Positions 15,991 through 25,358 are shown, numbered from the stretch's first letter. The stretch is 64,000 bases of DNA from Nostoc parmelioides FACHB-3921 (GCF_014696625.1 NZ_JACJQL010000030.1:21951-85950); one strand, 5' to 3'. Made by a program: numbers and translations. Notes: a model not told the origin generated them from the letters alone.

Positions 15991-16563
15991 GTGATTGACT
16001 ATTCCTCTTCGTCTGGATTCGATACGACGTAATCGACGCAATTCAACCCCAATCGAACCACCAATGGGATATCCCCAATCAATTGGTTCATCTCTTCCGA
16101 TTCGATCAAATAGTCCATCTAAACGAGATGCACTACCAGAGAGGAACTTGTAGAAGTAATGTTGTAAACCTTGTGCGATCGCAATCGAGATGACAATCCA
16201 GAAACCAAGGCTATCAGATAAAAGCAAAAAAATCTCGCTCGATAAAAACCCTAGTAGGACTTTCACTGTACCAATCATGACGATCAGCAGCGTAGTAGTT
16301 TGTCCTAAGACGTAAATTACTCTAAACACTGGAAGCCAAAACCTTATAATAGATTTGGCAATTAGACGGAAATAGCAGTTCAATAGGTAAATTGTCCAGA
16401 AACATACAATCAAACTGGATAAGAAGACACTTAAGGCAATTCCTAAGTGATATAACGACCAGTTTGCAAGGGGATAGGTAGTGAGGTAAATTCCCCAAGG
16501 AAATATTATTAGCCAGTGAATAAACGAAATTCCCACCCATTGACCGACAAGGTATTTTTTCAT
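15985..16563 (-). CDS. Polytopic membrane protein of unknown function
   Basis: 192 aa with about four membrane helices (for example GISFIHWLIIFPWGIYLTTY, LGIALSVFLSSLIVCFWTIY, TTTLLIVMIGTVKVLLGFL, LGFWIVISIAIAQGL) and a basic cytoplasmic tail (ELRRLRRIESRRRG). No family recognised. It lies between two duplicated gene-start remnants. Confidence 0.6.
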   Translation of the reverse strand: MKKYLVGQWVGISFIHWLIIFPWGIYLTTYPLANWSLYHLGIALSVFLSSLIVCFWTIYLLNCYFRLIAKSIIRFWLPVFRVIYVLGQTTTLLIVMIGTVKVLLGFLSSEIFLLLSDSLGFWIVISIAIAQGLQHYFYKFLSGSASRLDGLFDRIGRDEPIDWGYPIGGSIGVELRRLRRIESRRRGIVNHR

Positions 16564-16568
16564 GATCT

Positions 16569-16625
16569 ATCGAATCTCGACCTATGGAAGATTTGCTGAT
16601 ATCTTGGGAAAATTTGAGCAGCGAC
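16569..16625 (+). pseudogene. Gene-start remnant MEDLLISWENL (copy b)
   Basis: ATG at 16584 gives MEDLLISWENLSSDLGAIAS then stop. It parallels copy a at 15857 (MEDWLKPWEEF), including ATCGAATCTCG upstream. The two flank the 192-aa membrane gene as an imperfect direct repeat of about 60 bases. Confidence 0.4.
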
Positions 16626-16780
16626 TTGGGGCGATCGCGTCATAGCTGACACCCAAACAACTATACAGAATTATTGATAAATCCTCAATACCTTAGCCAA
16701 AATAAGAGGGTGAAGAGAGAGGGCTGATGTAGTAGAGTTATTGTCTTCCCAAACGACAACTCAAAAGCCACAATCAACCC

Positions 16781-17655
16781 ATGCCCGATATCTTATCACT
16801 GCTGCAATGCCTATTACCGCAGATAAACGTCACGACGATGCGTCAGTTGAACCAGATAATCATTGCGATGTTAGCAATGAGTGGGCGAGTCACCATGTTG
16901 GGAATTGCCCGTTGGACAGGGGAACAAGGTAGCTACCGGACAATGGGGAGATTTTTTTCGACAGTGATACCGTGGGCAACATTGTTTTGGCTGTTTTTTC
17001 GGAAATATTTGTGGCGCGAAAATGATGTGTATTTGTTGGCAGGAGATGAAGTTGTAGTTAGTAAATCGGGTAAGCAAACTTATGGGGTAGATAGATTTTT
17101 TTCTAGCTTGGCTAGTAAACCAATTAATGGTTTATCTTTCTTCGTATTGTCATTAGTAAGCGTAGAAGAAAGGCAATCATTTCCAATCGGAATAGAACAG
17201 GTAATCAAAAGTGATGCCCAAATAAATAGCACCTCGCCAACCAAAAAAGTAGAAGCAAAACAGAAACGTGGACGGGGACGACCAAAAGGCAGTAAAAACA
17301 AAAACAAAGCCGAAGTGATATTAACATCTGAACTGTTGCTAATTAAAAAGATGATTAATTCATTATTCGAGTTAATAGCTCACTTTATCCCCCTGAAATA
17401 CTTGGTAGTAGATGGTCATTTTGGTAACAACAATGCTTTACAGATGGCACGACAAGTTAATTTGCACATAATTTCCAAGTTACGCCATGATTCGGCATTA
17501 TACATCCCTTATGAAAATCCTAACTCCAGTAAACGCTCTCGTCGTAAATACGGTGACAAACTAGACTATCGTAATCTACCTGACAAATACTTTTGTAAAA
17601 GCACAATTGATAAAAATATTCAAACTGATGTTTATCAAGCCACTCTGCTTCATAA
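16781..17655 (+). pseudogene. IS4-family transposase, 5' part
   Basis: First 291 codons (MPDILSLLQCLLPQINV). Contains the DDE region LLAGDEVVVSKSGKQTYGVD and LVVDGHFGNNNALQMARQ, plus an AT-hook-like GRGRPKGSKNKNK insert. It stops where the IS5-type element enters. Joining base 17655 to 18568 restores an uninterrupted frame reading LLHKEFAQALNVVILV. Confidence 0.85.
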
Positions 17656-17678
17656 GAGACTATTTATAAAGTAAATCT

Positions 17679-18119
17679 TTAGGATACAAGACGACGTAGC
17701 ATAATCCTAGTCATAACAGCATATATGGCTGCTTCGCTCATCTCTGAAAGACGCTCATAATCCTTACTGAGACGATGGTACTGGTTGAACCAACCAAATG
17801 TTCTTTCAACTACCCAACGTTTAGGCAAAACCTGAAATTCTTTTTCGGTACGTCTTATGACTTCAACATGAGCTTGGATCATCAGCCAAACCGAAAGAGC
17901 AAATTTATCACCGTCATAACCGGAATCAACCCATAAAACTTCCACTTTTTCCAGTAATTCCGGGCGTTCCTCTAATAGTTCCATGAGTGCATAGGCAGCC
18001 AGTAATCGTTCCGGGGCATTCGCTTCACTCACAACGACTTTTAACAAAAGTCCCAAGCTATCAACCAAAGTCTGCCGCTTTCTTCCTTTTACCTTTTTAC
18101 ATCCATCAAAACCATACAC
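17679..18119 (-). CDS. IS5-family transposase, orfB
   Basis: 146 aa with the DDE C-terminus: RKRQTLVDSLGLLLKVVVSE, VLWVDSGYDGDKF and PKRWVVERTFGWFNQYHRLS ending in the Glu region. It overlaps orfA by 31 bases in another frame. The overlap contains a run of A (GACCAAAAAAAGGGGA region, coding strand GATCAAAAAAAGGGGA at about 18121-18137), a plausible slippage site for making the fused enzyme. Confidence 0.88.
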   Translation of the reverse strand: MYGFDGCKKVKGRKRQTLVDSLGLLLKVVVSEANAPERLLAAYALMELLEERPELLEKVEVLWVDSGYDGDKFALSVWLMIQAHVEVIRRTEKEFQVLPKRWVVERTFGWFNQYHRLSKDYERLSEMSEAAIYAVMTRIMLRRLVS

Positions 18120-18472
18120 ATCCCCTTTTTTTGATCAGTCTTGACCGACTGACTATCTGCGGCTATCGCGCTAGGTTGTGTTGATTTACCTAATCTTGTG
18201 CGAACTTGACCACGCAATGTATGGTTTAATTTTTCCCAAACCCCTTGACGCTGCCATTTGCGGTAGTAGTGGTATACAGTCGAGCTTGGTGGAAAGTCCC
18301 CTGGAAGCATATTCCATTGACATCCAGTTTTCAAGTGATAGTAGATGGCATTGCATATTTCACGCATATCTGTTGTGCGTGGATGCCCTCCTTCTTTAGC
18401 TGCTGGAATCAAGGGAGCCAGGATTTCCCACTCCATATCAGTTAAGTCTGTAGGGTAAGACTTTCGCGCCAT
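18089..18472 (-). CDS. IS5-family transposase, orfA
   Basis: 127 aa. MARKSYPTDLTDMEWEILAP then MREICNAIYYHLKTGCQWNM and SSTVYHYYRKWQRQGVWEKL are the HTH and N-terminal signature of this subgroup. The first catalytic Asp is in IAADSQSVKTDQKKG, just before the frame change to orfB. Confidence 0.88.
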   Translation of the reverse strand: MARKSYPTDLTDMEWEILAPLIPAAKEGGHPRTTDMREICNAIYYHLKTGCQWNMLPGDFPPSSTVYHYYRKWQRQGVWEKLNHTLRGQVRTRLGKSTQPSAIAADSQSVKTDQKKGMCMVLMDVKR

Positions 18473-18567
18473 AACTAACTATGTAAATACACTGTGTATG
18501 AAGTATTTTATCCTCGCCATAAATCTTTTCTTCTCGCTTTTAGATTTACTTTATAAATAACCTCTAA

Positions 18568-19033
18568 GGAATTTGCACAGGCTCTTAATGTAGTAATTTT
18601 GGTCAAAATCAATCTTTATACTCATGCTCGTAGCCATGTAATTTTATTTTCCAGCGACCTGGATTTGAATGCTGATAAAATCATCGATTATTACAAACTT
18701 CGCTTTCAAATCGAGTTTAACTTCCGTGATGCCAAGCAATTTTGGGGTTTAGAAGATTTTATGAATCTGTCCCAGACTGCTGTGACTAATGCGGCTAATC
18801 TTGCTTTCTTTATGGTCAATTTATCTCATCATCTTCTTGTTGATTTCCGCAAATATAATCCTGACTCTGGCATTATTGACCTGAAAGCTTATTACCGTGG
18901 TTTTCGATATGTCCGTGAAATCTTAAAAATGCTTCCTCAAAAGCCTGAGCCTATTTTATTAGCGCAAATTTTTGCCAAGCTCACTTCTTTAGGGCGTATT
19001 CATCCCAGTTCTACGGGCATTGAACCCTCGTAG
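18568..19033 (+). pseudogene. IS4-family transposase, 3' part
   Basis: Last 154 codons of the split transposase. It contains the IS4 signature Y-(2)-R-(3)-E-(6)-K as YKLRFQIEFNFRDAK. The frame is continuous with the 5' part once the IS5 element and one TAA copy are removed, so the gene was intact at the time of insertion. Confidence 0.85.
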
Positions 19034-19074
19034 TTTGGCTAAGGTATTGTATTACCGCAAAATAAAGTTAAGTT

Positions 19075-19382
19075 CTAGCTAACTTTCTGCTCTGCAAACA
19101 GTGACAACTGCCCCGGAGAAACATTACCTCTGCCAAAACGGTGGTATGACAGGTGACAGCCACTACACAGACAAACTAAGTTTTCTAAGCGATTGTCAGA
19201 CGGATCTCTATTCCAATGGTGTACTTGCAATGTGTGGGCTTTACGCTCAGAAAAAGTTAAATTATCGGGTTTTTCCCTGGACGTAAGCAGACTCTACCGC
19301 ACTTAGCGCAACGCCAGTTAGAAGCCGCTTTCAATGCTGTGGCTAGTTGTTTCCAATTATCTGGATACAGATCCTGACTCAT
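19075..19382 (-). pseudogene. HNH endonuclease-like gene with a one-base frameshift
   Basis: Leftward from ATG 19382: MSQDLYPDNWKQLATALKAA then NWRCAKCGRVCLRPGKNP. After a one-base deletion near 19269 it continues NLTFSERKAHTLQVHHWNRD, DNRLENLVCLCSGCHLSYH. Two CxxC pairs and the VHHWN-D core fit a small HNH nuclease. The frameshift separates the zinc site from the catalytic His, so it is probably dead. Confidence 0.7.
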
Positions 19383-19565
19383 AACAGTGTTCTTGCAACT
19401 TAGGAAGCGAGTAAATGGCTGAATCACCACAAAAGCTTACCGCATTCATCAGGCCAATTCAAATACTCTTGCGTTGACTACGGTGATCGCATCTCATACT
19501 TTACCAAACCCCGTACTTGCTACAATCGAATCAATTGAAACTGCCAACTATTTTTTTTAGCAGGT

Positions 19566-20048
19566 ATGTCAAGTTTTTGGTTTTGGGAACGTGATTCGGT
19601 TGAATACGAAATTTTCAAGAAATATGAACGGGCATTAGTTACTCTTGGCGTAAACTTTTCTCTTGAGCAAGTTAGTGAAGCCCTAGAAAGTTGCACTTGT
19701 GGGCTAGAAGATGCGTTTAGAAGCACAATCGACTATGCTTTGTGGTTACAAAAGAATGAAAAACAAGTTTACCCAAATGCTATTCTGATTCGTGCTTTGC
19801 AGGAGCAATGGAAGCCTATGGCATGGTCTGATGACTACCTGGAACTACCAAGCTTAGAATCACCAGGACAAAGGTGGTTGAATACCGCCGCGTCAACCTG
19901 GGGATATGATGTACGCAATCGACTTGTAGCTGACGTTGTTTATGATGAAGGCACAGAATTTATTAAGTTCACCAACGGGAAAGAAATTAAGGTAGAGACT
20001 GCATGGCGTTGGGAATGGCAACGAGTTCTCGAATATGCCACTAATTAA
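19566..20048 (+). CDS. Hypothetical cyanobacterial plasmid protein
   Basis: 160 aa, not recognised. N-terminal helical part (YEIFKKYERALVTLGVNFS), an YPNAILIRALQEQWKPM segment like one seen in other cyanobacterial plasmid proteins, and a C-terminal beta segment (VADVVYDEGTEFIKFTNGKE). Rich in Trp. No obvious partner; it sits alone after the transposon region. Confidence 0.6.
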   Translation: MSSFWFWERDSVEYEIFKKYERALVTLGVNFSLEQVSEALESCTCGLEDAFRSTIDYALWLQKNEKQVYPNAILIRALQEQWKPMAWSDDYLELPSLESPGQRWLNTAASTWGYDVRNRLVADVVYDEGTEFIKFTNGKEIKVETAWRWEWQRVLEYATN

Positions 20049-20944
20049 AGGGCGTAGGAGTAATCGTAAGTATAAATTTGCATAACTCAACAGATAAACA
20101 AAGATAAATATTGCGAATTGCGTTGGCGTTAGCCTTCCGCTTGCGGTATTGCGAATTGGTTTTATTCCTTGTAAGTGCCTAAGTGCCTAAGTGCCTAAGG
20201 GGAGCAACGCGAAAAAGTGAGATCGGGATTTAATTCTCAGTTATATAGCTAGATTCTCAATAAAAACAGATTTTTCGCTGTGATCGCAGCTTGAAATACG
20301 TGATTTAGTACCCTAATTTTAAACACCTCACCAAATCGCGTTGCTCCCGTGCCTAAGTGGTATCGTCACATCAAACATAAAGTTCAGGAGCCAGGAGGTC
20401 GAAGGCAGTTCTTGCTGGAGGAACCCGCGCTTAAAAACGTGGGATTGAAGCAAGGACGCTTTGCATCTCGTGGCACTCTCACTCGATACAATGATTAGAG
20501 TTGCTGAGTATGAGCGTGATTATATCTCAAGGGTGCATTGGGATTGCCCAAACTTAAAATGCGGCTGGATGGATGATACTCTGTAGACAAATGCCAAAGG
20601 CAGTAAACTACGCATCATTAACAAAAAAGCGATCTCCTTACAGTATTGTAAGTTTATTTCTGCTTACTTATAATCCCTATTAGGGGTTGTGTCAACTTGC
20701 TTGAAAATTGCTTTATTCAAGGTCTAAATCTAATATTTAACTATATATTTATATAGGTTTGTAAAATTTGCTTGATTTCTTAATCAAGCAAATAAGAGAA
20801 TAAATGCTACATAATCTACATAATATTTATGGTTTGAGAGGATGGAGTATTTTGCATATCTGCTCAGAGCTAAGGACATTTTGACTTCTTCACGCAGATT
20901 TGACTTAAGTGGCATTTATTCTTTAGTAGGAAGAAAGTAGCTAA
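20049..20944. other. Repeat-rich intergenic stretch
   Basis: 896 bases with no convincing gene. It holds GCGAATTG-type repeats (20111-20160), an 8-base tandem repeat, and a 49-codon frame at 20349-20498 (starts GTG, reads WYRHIKHKVQEPGGRRQF) that looks like a remnant of unknown origin. The last 250 bases are AT-rich and probably contain the promoter of the membrane gene. Confidence 0.5.
20173..20196. repeat. Three tandem copies of AAGTGCCT
   Basis: Exact 8-base unit repeated three times. Part of the unit recurs at about 20350 (GTGCCTAAG). Short tandem repeats of 7-8 bases are common in heterocystous cyanobacteria. Confidence 0.85.
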
Positions 20945-21808
20945 ATGGAAATTAATACTACATTTCATAATAAGTGCAACAAAGATTCTGATCCGAACTT
21001 AGGCTACTACCCCAAACCGGGCTGGGAATGGCAAAAACCTGAACCGAAAACCTATCTTGTAAAGCATAGTTTAGCTAAATACGCCCAAGCTTGGATACTC
21101 AACCTTGTTGAATTTGTTCACTGGATTCTACTCATTCCATCATTTATTTTATCCTTTATTATTTTTCAACATTCTGATGTGTTAGTTTCTCGCCTGGGAA
21201 CAGACTTACAAGTATATTTGCTGTCGGTTGCTCCTCTAATTCAGGCTTTTGCTGGCTTAGTTGCCGTTGTTATGCACGAGTATGAAGGCTGGCAAGTTGT
21301 GTATTTTCAGAACCCACTTGATTCTGACTTCAATATTAAGGATTGCAACAACCAATGGTTGCGTGAAGTAGCATATAAAATGCTATTTTTTCTTCAAGTG
21401 GTTGGACTTTTAGCTTTTTCTCTAGGAGTGTTTGGAGTTAGCTATATAACTCTTATCTTTGCAACTGTAAGTATCCTTATTGCATTTTTTGGGCCGCAAA
21501 ACCCTAAAGCCACTTTCTATTTTAACAATCAGCCTGTATTTCCTATTTCCCTATGGCTGGTTGCAGTATTTGTTGTCAATGCAATTGTTAATTTTGTGGC
21601 ATATTATCACCTCTTTGGTTTAGCTTTACAATCTGCAAGCTTCCCAAGCGCTCTGGCAGTTTTAGCACCAATCCTTTTTATGGTAGGTGGTGTGATTGAA
21701 GGAGTACTAGCTGAATCTACCTTCAACCAATGGATACATTTTTTAGCTGTTATTTTTCTCAATCTTGGTCTACTAACACAGATATATTTATTTGGTTTCC
21801 TGTGGTAA
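20945..21808 (+). CDS. Polytopic membrane protein of unknown function
   Basis: 287 aa with about seven membrane helices, for example FVHWILLIPSFILSFIIF, VAPLIQAFAGLVAVVM, MLFFLQVVGLLAFSLGVFGV, FPISLWLVAVFVVNAIVNFV and FLAVIFLNLGLLTQIYLFGF. The N-terminal 40 residues are soluble and rich in Pro, Trp and Lys (YYPKPGWEWQKPEPKTYL). No family recognised and no functional neighbour. Confidence 0.65.
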   Translation: MEINTTFHNKCNKDSDPNLGYYPKPGWEWQKPEPKTYLVKHSLAKYAQAWILNLVEFVHWILLIPSFILSFIIFQHSDVLVSRLGTDLQVYLLSVAPLIQAFAGLVAVVMHEYEGWQVVYFQNPLDSDFNIKDCNNQWLREVAYKMLFFLQVVGLLAFSLGVFGVSYITLIFATVSILIAFFGPQNPKATFYFNNQPVFPISLWLVAVFVVNAIVNFVAYYHLFGLALQSASFPSALAVLAPILFMVGGVIEGVLAESTFNQWIHFLAVIFLNLGLLTQIYLFGFLW

Positions 21809-22296
21809 AAGTGTTTCCAGATTAGTTTTACCTCAAGTTGTGTTAATGGCAAGCAACGCTTTGGCTCTACAATTAGTTTATGCTACCACGGAATCTGAGG
21901 CTGACACGGGCGCGGCGGCTGGCTGGGGGTTGAGGCGAGTTATCCCATCGTGACAGTAGTTGCCCCTGGAGAACTTTTGTTGGGGAGATTGGTTAGTGGT
22001 GGTGTTTAAACCTGGCTGTCCAAAAATAAATATACTTTTATAGCGTTTTCTTTGGTGTTGACACCCTGATTTCTCCCTTAAGGTAATATTTCTGAATTAC
22101 TTTTGTGACAAATCCTTTAGCTACTCCTACGTGTAAGGCAATCTCGACTGCTATTCTATTTATATTTTAATTTGTATAAAATCCGGACTGCAACTAAAGT
22201 GCTATTAGACAACTCACAGTAATTAAAACTGCTCCTTGCTCCCAACACAATTGTCAGAAGAAACCTTTGCAGTACAAGAGGAGGTATGACATTAAC
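21809..22296. other. Intergenic stretch with an IS630 remnant
   Basis: 488 bases. Apart from the IS630-like fragment at 22040-22165 I see a short frame around 21930-22010 (TVVAPGELLLGRLV) that cannot be assigned, and no other gene. Confidence 0.4.
22040..22165 (-). pseudogene. IS630-family transposase, HTH fragment
   Basis: Leftward frame reads RIAVEIALHVGVAKGFVTKV then IQKYYLKGEIRVSTPKK, the N-terminal helix-turn-helix of IS630-type transposases. Only about 40 codons remain. Confidence 0.55.
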
Positions 22297-23313
22297 TTAC
22301 GGCAAATAAGTTGTTATTTGGCTTACATCTTTTCCATCCGACCACTTACCCATGTCAAAAGTTAATTTATCTACTGGTAAGCCAGCGATCGCACTATCCA
22401 GGGCATACCAAATATAGCGCCAGTCTAAATTGTCTTCTGTTCCCACTCCATTGAAAAATGTATTAGCTACAAAGTTATATGTAAAACTTGTATCAATTGT
22501 TGCTTGTTCGTGATTAGCATACATAGCTGGTGAACCATAATCATCACTGGAAGAAAGGTACATAGTTTTTTGTTGACTATGTATATATGAAAAATTTTCT
22601 ACCCAATCTTTACAAGGGACAATCTGATCATCCTTTCCGTGCAGAATGGCTACAGGTATAGTGATATCTTTGCCCGTATCTTGAATTTTAATTTCATCCC
22701 TAAAACCTCCTAATTTTCTAATGATGTTCTGAATACAAGCAGGAATATTAGAGTAGGAACTTGGCACAGGATCGGCTACAACAATCTGCTTTAGTTGAAT
22801 GTTGGCGATTGCCGTACCTTGAATATATGTTTGCCAGGATAGAGCAAACAGTCCACCTAAAGAATGCCCGAACAAGAAAGTATCTACATTGGGTTGTAGT
22901 AAGTCGGCTTTTTGGTAAGCTTGAGCCGTCATTTTTACGGCGTTCTTTAGCCAAGTTTGCGAACTCAGGGGATAGGGCGATAGAGCTGCTCGAATAAGAT
23001 CCTTAATTGATGTAATTTTCAGAGCGGGAAATTTACAAAACCCTACCTGATAATTAGGATAAATGACGTAATAACCTTGTTGTACTAAGTGCTGAATGTG
23101 AGTGCCATAAATTTGAGAGGGGCCTAAGCAAAAACCGTGTAAATAAATAACGACTTTTTTGTGGCAATTCTTGTCTATATAAGGTTTTTCAGGTTGGTAT
23201 ATTTCCGTATAAGTTCCTTGAGCGCAAAAGCCTATTGTAGTTGGGTTAGCCGGAGGAGATATGTAATTATATTGAGGTTTAGCTGGAGGTATAGGTTTAG
23301 AAATACTGTTCAT
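22297..23313 (-). CDS. Alpha/beta hydrolase
   Basis: 338 aa. KVVIYLHGFCLGPSQIYG carries the oxyanion HG motif. Nucleophile elbow GHSLGG lies in DTFLFGHSLGGLFALSW near residue 150, the acid is probably in VAILHGKDDQIVPCKDW near 225, and the His in SPAMYANHEQATID near 270. No signal peptide or membrane segment is visible, so it is probably cytoplasmic. The substrate is unknown; esterase or lipase-like. It stands alone, leftward, with no operon partner. Confidence 0.8.
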   Translation of the reverse strand: MNSISKPIPPAKPQYNYISPPANPTTIGFCAQGTYTEIYQPEKPYIDKNCHKKVVIYLHGFCLGPSQIYGTHIQHLVQQGYYVIYPNYQVGFCKFPALKITSIKDLIRAALSPYPLSSQTWLKNAVKMTAQAYQKADLLQPNVDTFLFGHSLGGLFALSWQTYIQGTAIANIQLKQIVVADPVPSSYSNIPACIQNIIRKLGGFRDEIKIQDTGKDITIPVAILHGKDDQIVPCKDWVENFSYIHSQQKTMYLSSSDDYGSPAMYANHEQATIDTSFTYNFVANTFFNGVGTEDNLDWRYIWYALDSAIAGLPVDKLTFDMGKWSDGKDVSQITTYLP

Positions 23314-23569
23314 AGTGTTATTTTTCTGAAAGCTAGATGATTTTTTGCTTCCAAATTTATTCTTAAAGATAGATGCGTGTCAACATATTTTGACACGTAT
23401 AAGTGAAAATTTCTGATTTGTTTACATGATTTTGGGCGGGAAGAAGAAAGCGGTTTTTGGGAATCTTGATCCTGTTCGGTGTCAATCTGAGGTTTTTATT
23501 AGTAAATTCAGAACTTAAAAAACTAAATTTAAGCAATAATCGCTGTAAGCGATCTATATCACCCCTTAG

Positions 23570-24004
23570 CATCCAATTTAGCCACCGGAAACCGCCGCAT
23601 CATCTCCGCCAACGCCACTGCCTCCCCATCCGGCGTATACACGACCTCACGACATAGCAATCACAATCCTCTGCTTCCTCGCCCACTCAAACCAAGCGAT
23701 CGCCTCCGATTTAACTTGCACTGATTCCGGTTTCCTCCCCTCCCTGCAAGCAGCCACAAACACAGCCTCCGGTGACTTAATCCCTTTCCAAGTCCGTAAC
23801 GCCTCTTTGAGATAAGCGATCGCCCCCGGCACATTCTCCCAATACCGCTTGACTATACGCTGAATCTCCCCATTTAACCGGAACTGTGGGGTACAAGGAA
23901 TCTCCCTCAACTGCTTGCTGCAATACCTCCTGAACTTCCTGTTGACTTGGCTGTACTGATTTTTCTTGTGACTCATGCAGCGATGGCTTTCGGTCTTGCT
24001 GCAC
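23570..24004 (-). pseudogene. Rep-like protein C-terminal domain, doubly frameshifted
   Basis: It corresponds to about residues 220-355 of the intact protein at 58138-59211: EKSVQPSQQEVQEVLQQ, a 4-base insertion near 23912, then LREIPCTPQFRLNGEIQR, YWENVPGAIAYLKEAL and FEWARKQRIVIAMS. A 2-base deletion near 23653 again breaks the frame before GEVVYTPDGE. It begins 4 bases after the stop of the 449-aa gene. Either the C-terminal part of a former single gene or a remnant of a neighbour. Confidence 0.75.
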
Positions 24005-24008
24005 TGCC

Positions 24009-25358
24009 TTACTCTCGCTCCCACTTCACCAACTCCCCATTCACAACAACATAACCCCACTGCTGACACTTCCGCACCAACCCCGTAATCACGATTTGCA
24101 AAGCTGGGTCATCTTGCCAGCACTCCATAAGAAAACCTAAGCCGGGGTTTTCTTTTAATAACCCTGCCATCTTCAGTTTCTCCATGCGCCAGGGTCTAGC
24201 CTTTGACCGAAGGGAGATCGCCTCACTCGACCACTTGTCAGGCTGTGTTTCTGGCTCGGAGACAGACGGCGCAGAACCAATATTTTCATCTTGTAACGAA
24301 GTAGAAATACCAGCTTGGGTTGATTTCTCACACTGAGTTGCCGAATTTTCAAAATTAGAGGCAACGGGCGCGGCGGAACTGTGGCCTTCATGAGTGGTTC
24401 CCGGCTCATCACCCAAGTCCTGATTCTCACTCAACAACGAAATGGGTTGACTCTGCCCTACTGGTTCCTCACTTTGCGTTACCGAATTTTCAAAACCAGA
24501 GGCAACGGGCGCGGCGGAATTGTGGTCTTCATGACTGGTTCTCGGCTCAACACCCAAGTCTTGTTTCTCATTCAGCAACAAAGCGGGTTGACTTGGTACA
24601 GCATCCACTAGCGCCAGCGACGTGCAGTCCGTTACCGTAGGTAACTCTTTTCTTTCTTCCACGCTCTCTACAGTCTGAGGCGACGCACCCTTGAGGGGTG
24701 CGTCTGCCGTCTCCTCACCATGCGAATTTTCGTTTGGCGTGGAAGGACTAACTACCTTACCAACAACCTTAGTTGGTTGTTGGTAGGTAGTTAAGGGGTG
24801 GTTAGAAACGTTGTTAGGTTTCTGGAAGCCTTGCAAATCCTCACTTTTTTGACCATTCTTTTGGAATTGTTCCAAATCAGGCTGGATTGGTTCCACGCCG
24901 GAATGGTTCTGCTTCCTCTCGGCTTGGTTGATTTGCTCCCCGGCTTGGACACCTTTCTCATCACAAGAATTGGTTTCGCCAGATGTGGACGACTCCCAAT
25001 AGAATCGATTGTAATACCCATGCAAATTACGCACTCGATAACTAATCAGCCCAGGTCTACCGGAAGGCAAACGGCCAAACACTTCTTCATACTGGAACAA
25101 GCCCTGAGCCGCCAACGCTGCACCCGCCTTTTGCATTGACTTATAAGTGAGGTTGGTGTCCAACTTGTGGGCAGCCCCACCAAATTGTTCTGCTGCTACG
25201 GAATCCAGCCACAACTGCTGCACACATGGCGCTTGCTGACGAACCCAGTTAATATCCTCTATCGATATTTTGCAGTGGGGTCTGATTGATTTTTCATCTA
25301 AGGGCTTGCGATCGCCTTGCTTGTGTCCACCTTTAATTGCTTTGAGTGCTGTAGCCAT
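24009..25358 (-). CDS. Rep-like winged-helix protein with long repetitive linker
   Basis: 449 aa. Residues 25-125 (ISIEDINWVRQQAPCVQQLW, LTYKSMQKAGAALAAQGLFQ, GRPGLISYRVRNLHGYYNR) look like a winged-helix unit of plasmid replication-type proteins. The middle (about 130-380) is low-complexity, with a roughly 55-residue tandem repeat (NEKQDLGVEPRTSHEDHNSA and SENQDLGDEPGTTHEGHSSA). The C-terminal 55 residues (GFLMECWQDDPALQIVITGL, QQWGYVVVNGELVKW) form a second small domain. A decayed copy of that end lies at 31595-31672. It sits where BRO-N sits in modules 1 and 3. A replication role is inferred only. Confidence 0.65.
   Translation of the reverse strand: MATALKAIKGGHKQGDRKPLDEKSIRPHCKISIEDINWVRQQAPCVQQLWLDSVAAEQFGGAAHKLDTNLTYKSMQKAGAALAAQGLFQYEEVFGRLPSGRPGLISYRVRNLHGYYNRFYWESSTSGETNSCDEKGVQAGEQINQAERKQNHSGVEPIQPDLEQFQKNGQKSEDLQGFQKPNNVSNHPLTTYQQPTKVVGKVVSPSTPNENSHGEETADAPLKGASPQTVESVEERKELPTVTDCTSLALVDAVPSQPALLLNEKQDLGVEPRTSHEDHNSAAPVASGFENSVTQSEEPVGQSQPISLLSENQDLGDEPGTTHEGHSSAAPVASNFENSATQCEKSTQAGISTSLQDENIGSAPSVSEPETQPDKWSSEAISLRSKARPWRMEKLKMAGLLKENPGLGFLMECWQDDPALQIVITGLVRKCQQWGYVVVNGELVKWERE

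Larger units (their letters stand above)
17656..18564 (-). mobile_element. Complete IS5-family insertion sequence (909 bp)
   Basis: Ends GAGACTATTTATAAAGTAAA at 17656 and the inverse of GAGGTTATTTATAAAGTAAA at 18564, an inverted repeat of about 23 bases with two mismatches. A TAA target duplication is present at 17653-17655 and 18565-18567, as expected of IS5-type elements. Two overlapping leftward frames encode the transposase, typical of programmed frameshifting subgroups. The element looks recent and possibly active. Confidence 0.92.
16686..19049 (+). mobile_element. IS4-family element interrupted by an IS5-family element
   Basis: Perfect 16-base inverted repeats CAATACCTTAGCCAAA at 16686-16701 and TTTGGCTAAGGTATTG at 19034-19049 bound the element. 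Without the inner insertion it is about 1452 bases with one transposase gene, normal for the family. No obvious target duplication is seen outside. The inner IS5-type element (17656-18564) splits the transposase. Confidence 0.85.

Noticed and set aside
20173..20196. CRISPR-like short repeats
   Set aside because: 8-base units without spacers, so a simple tandem repeat. No CRISPR array or cas gene was seen anywhere in the window.
20381..20480. tRNA-like or structured RNA in the 20.4 kb gap
   Set aside because: No acceptor stem, TTCNANNC arm or anticodon arm could be matched. The stretch reads more like a decayed coding fragment.
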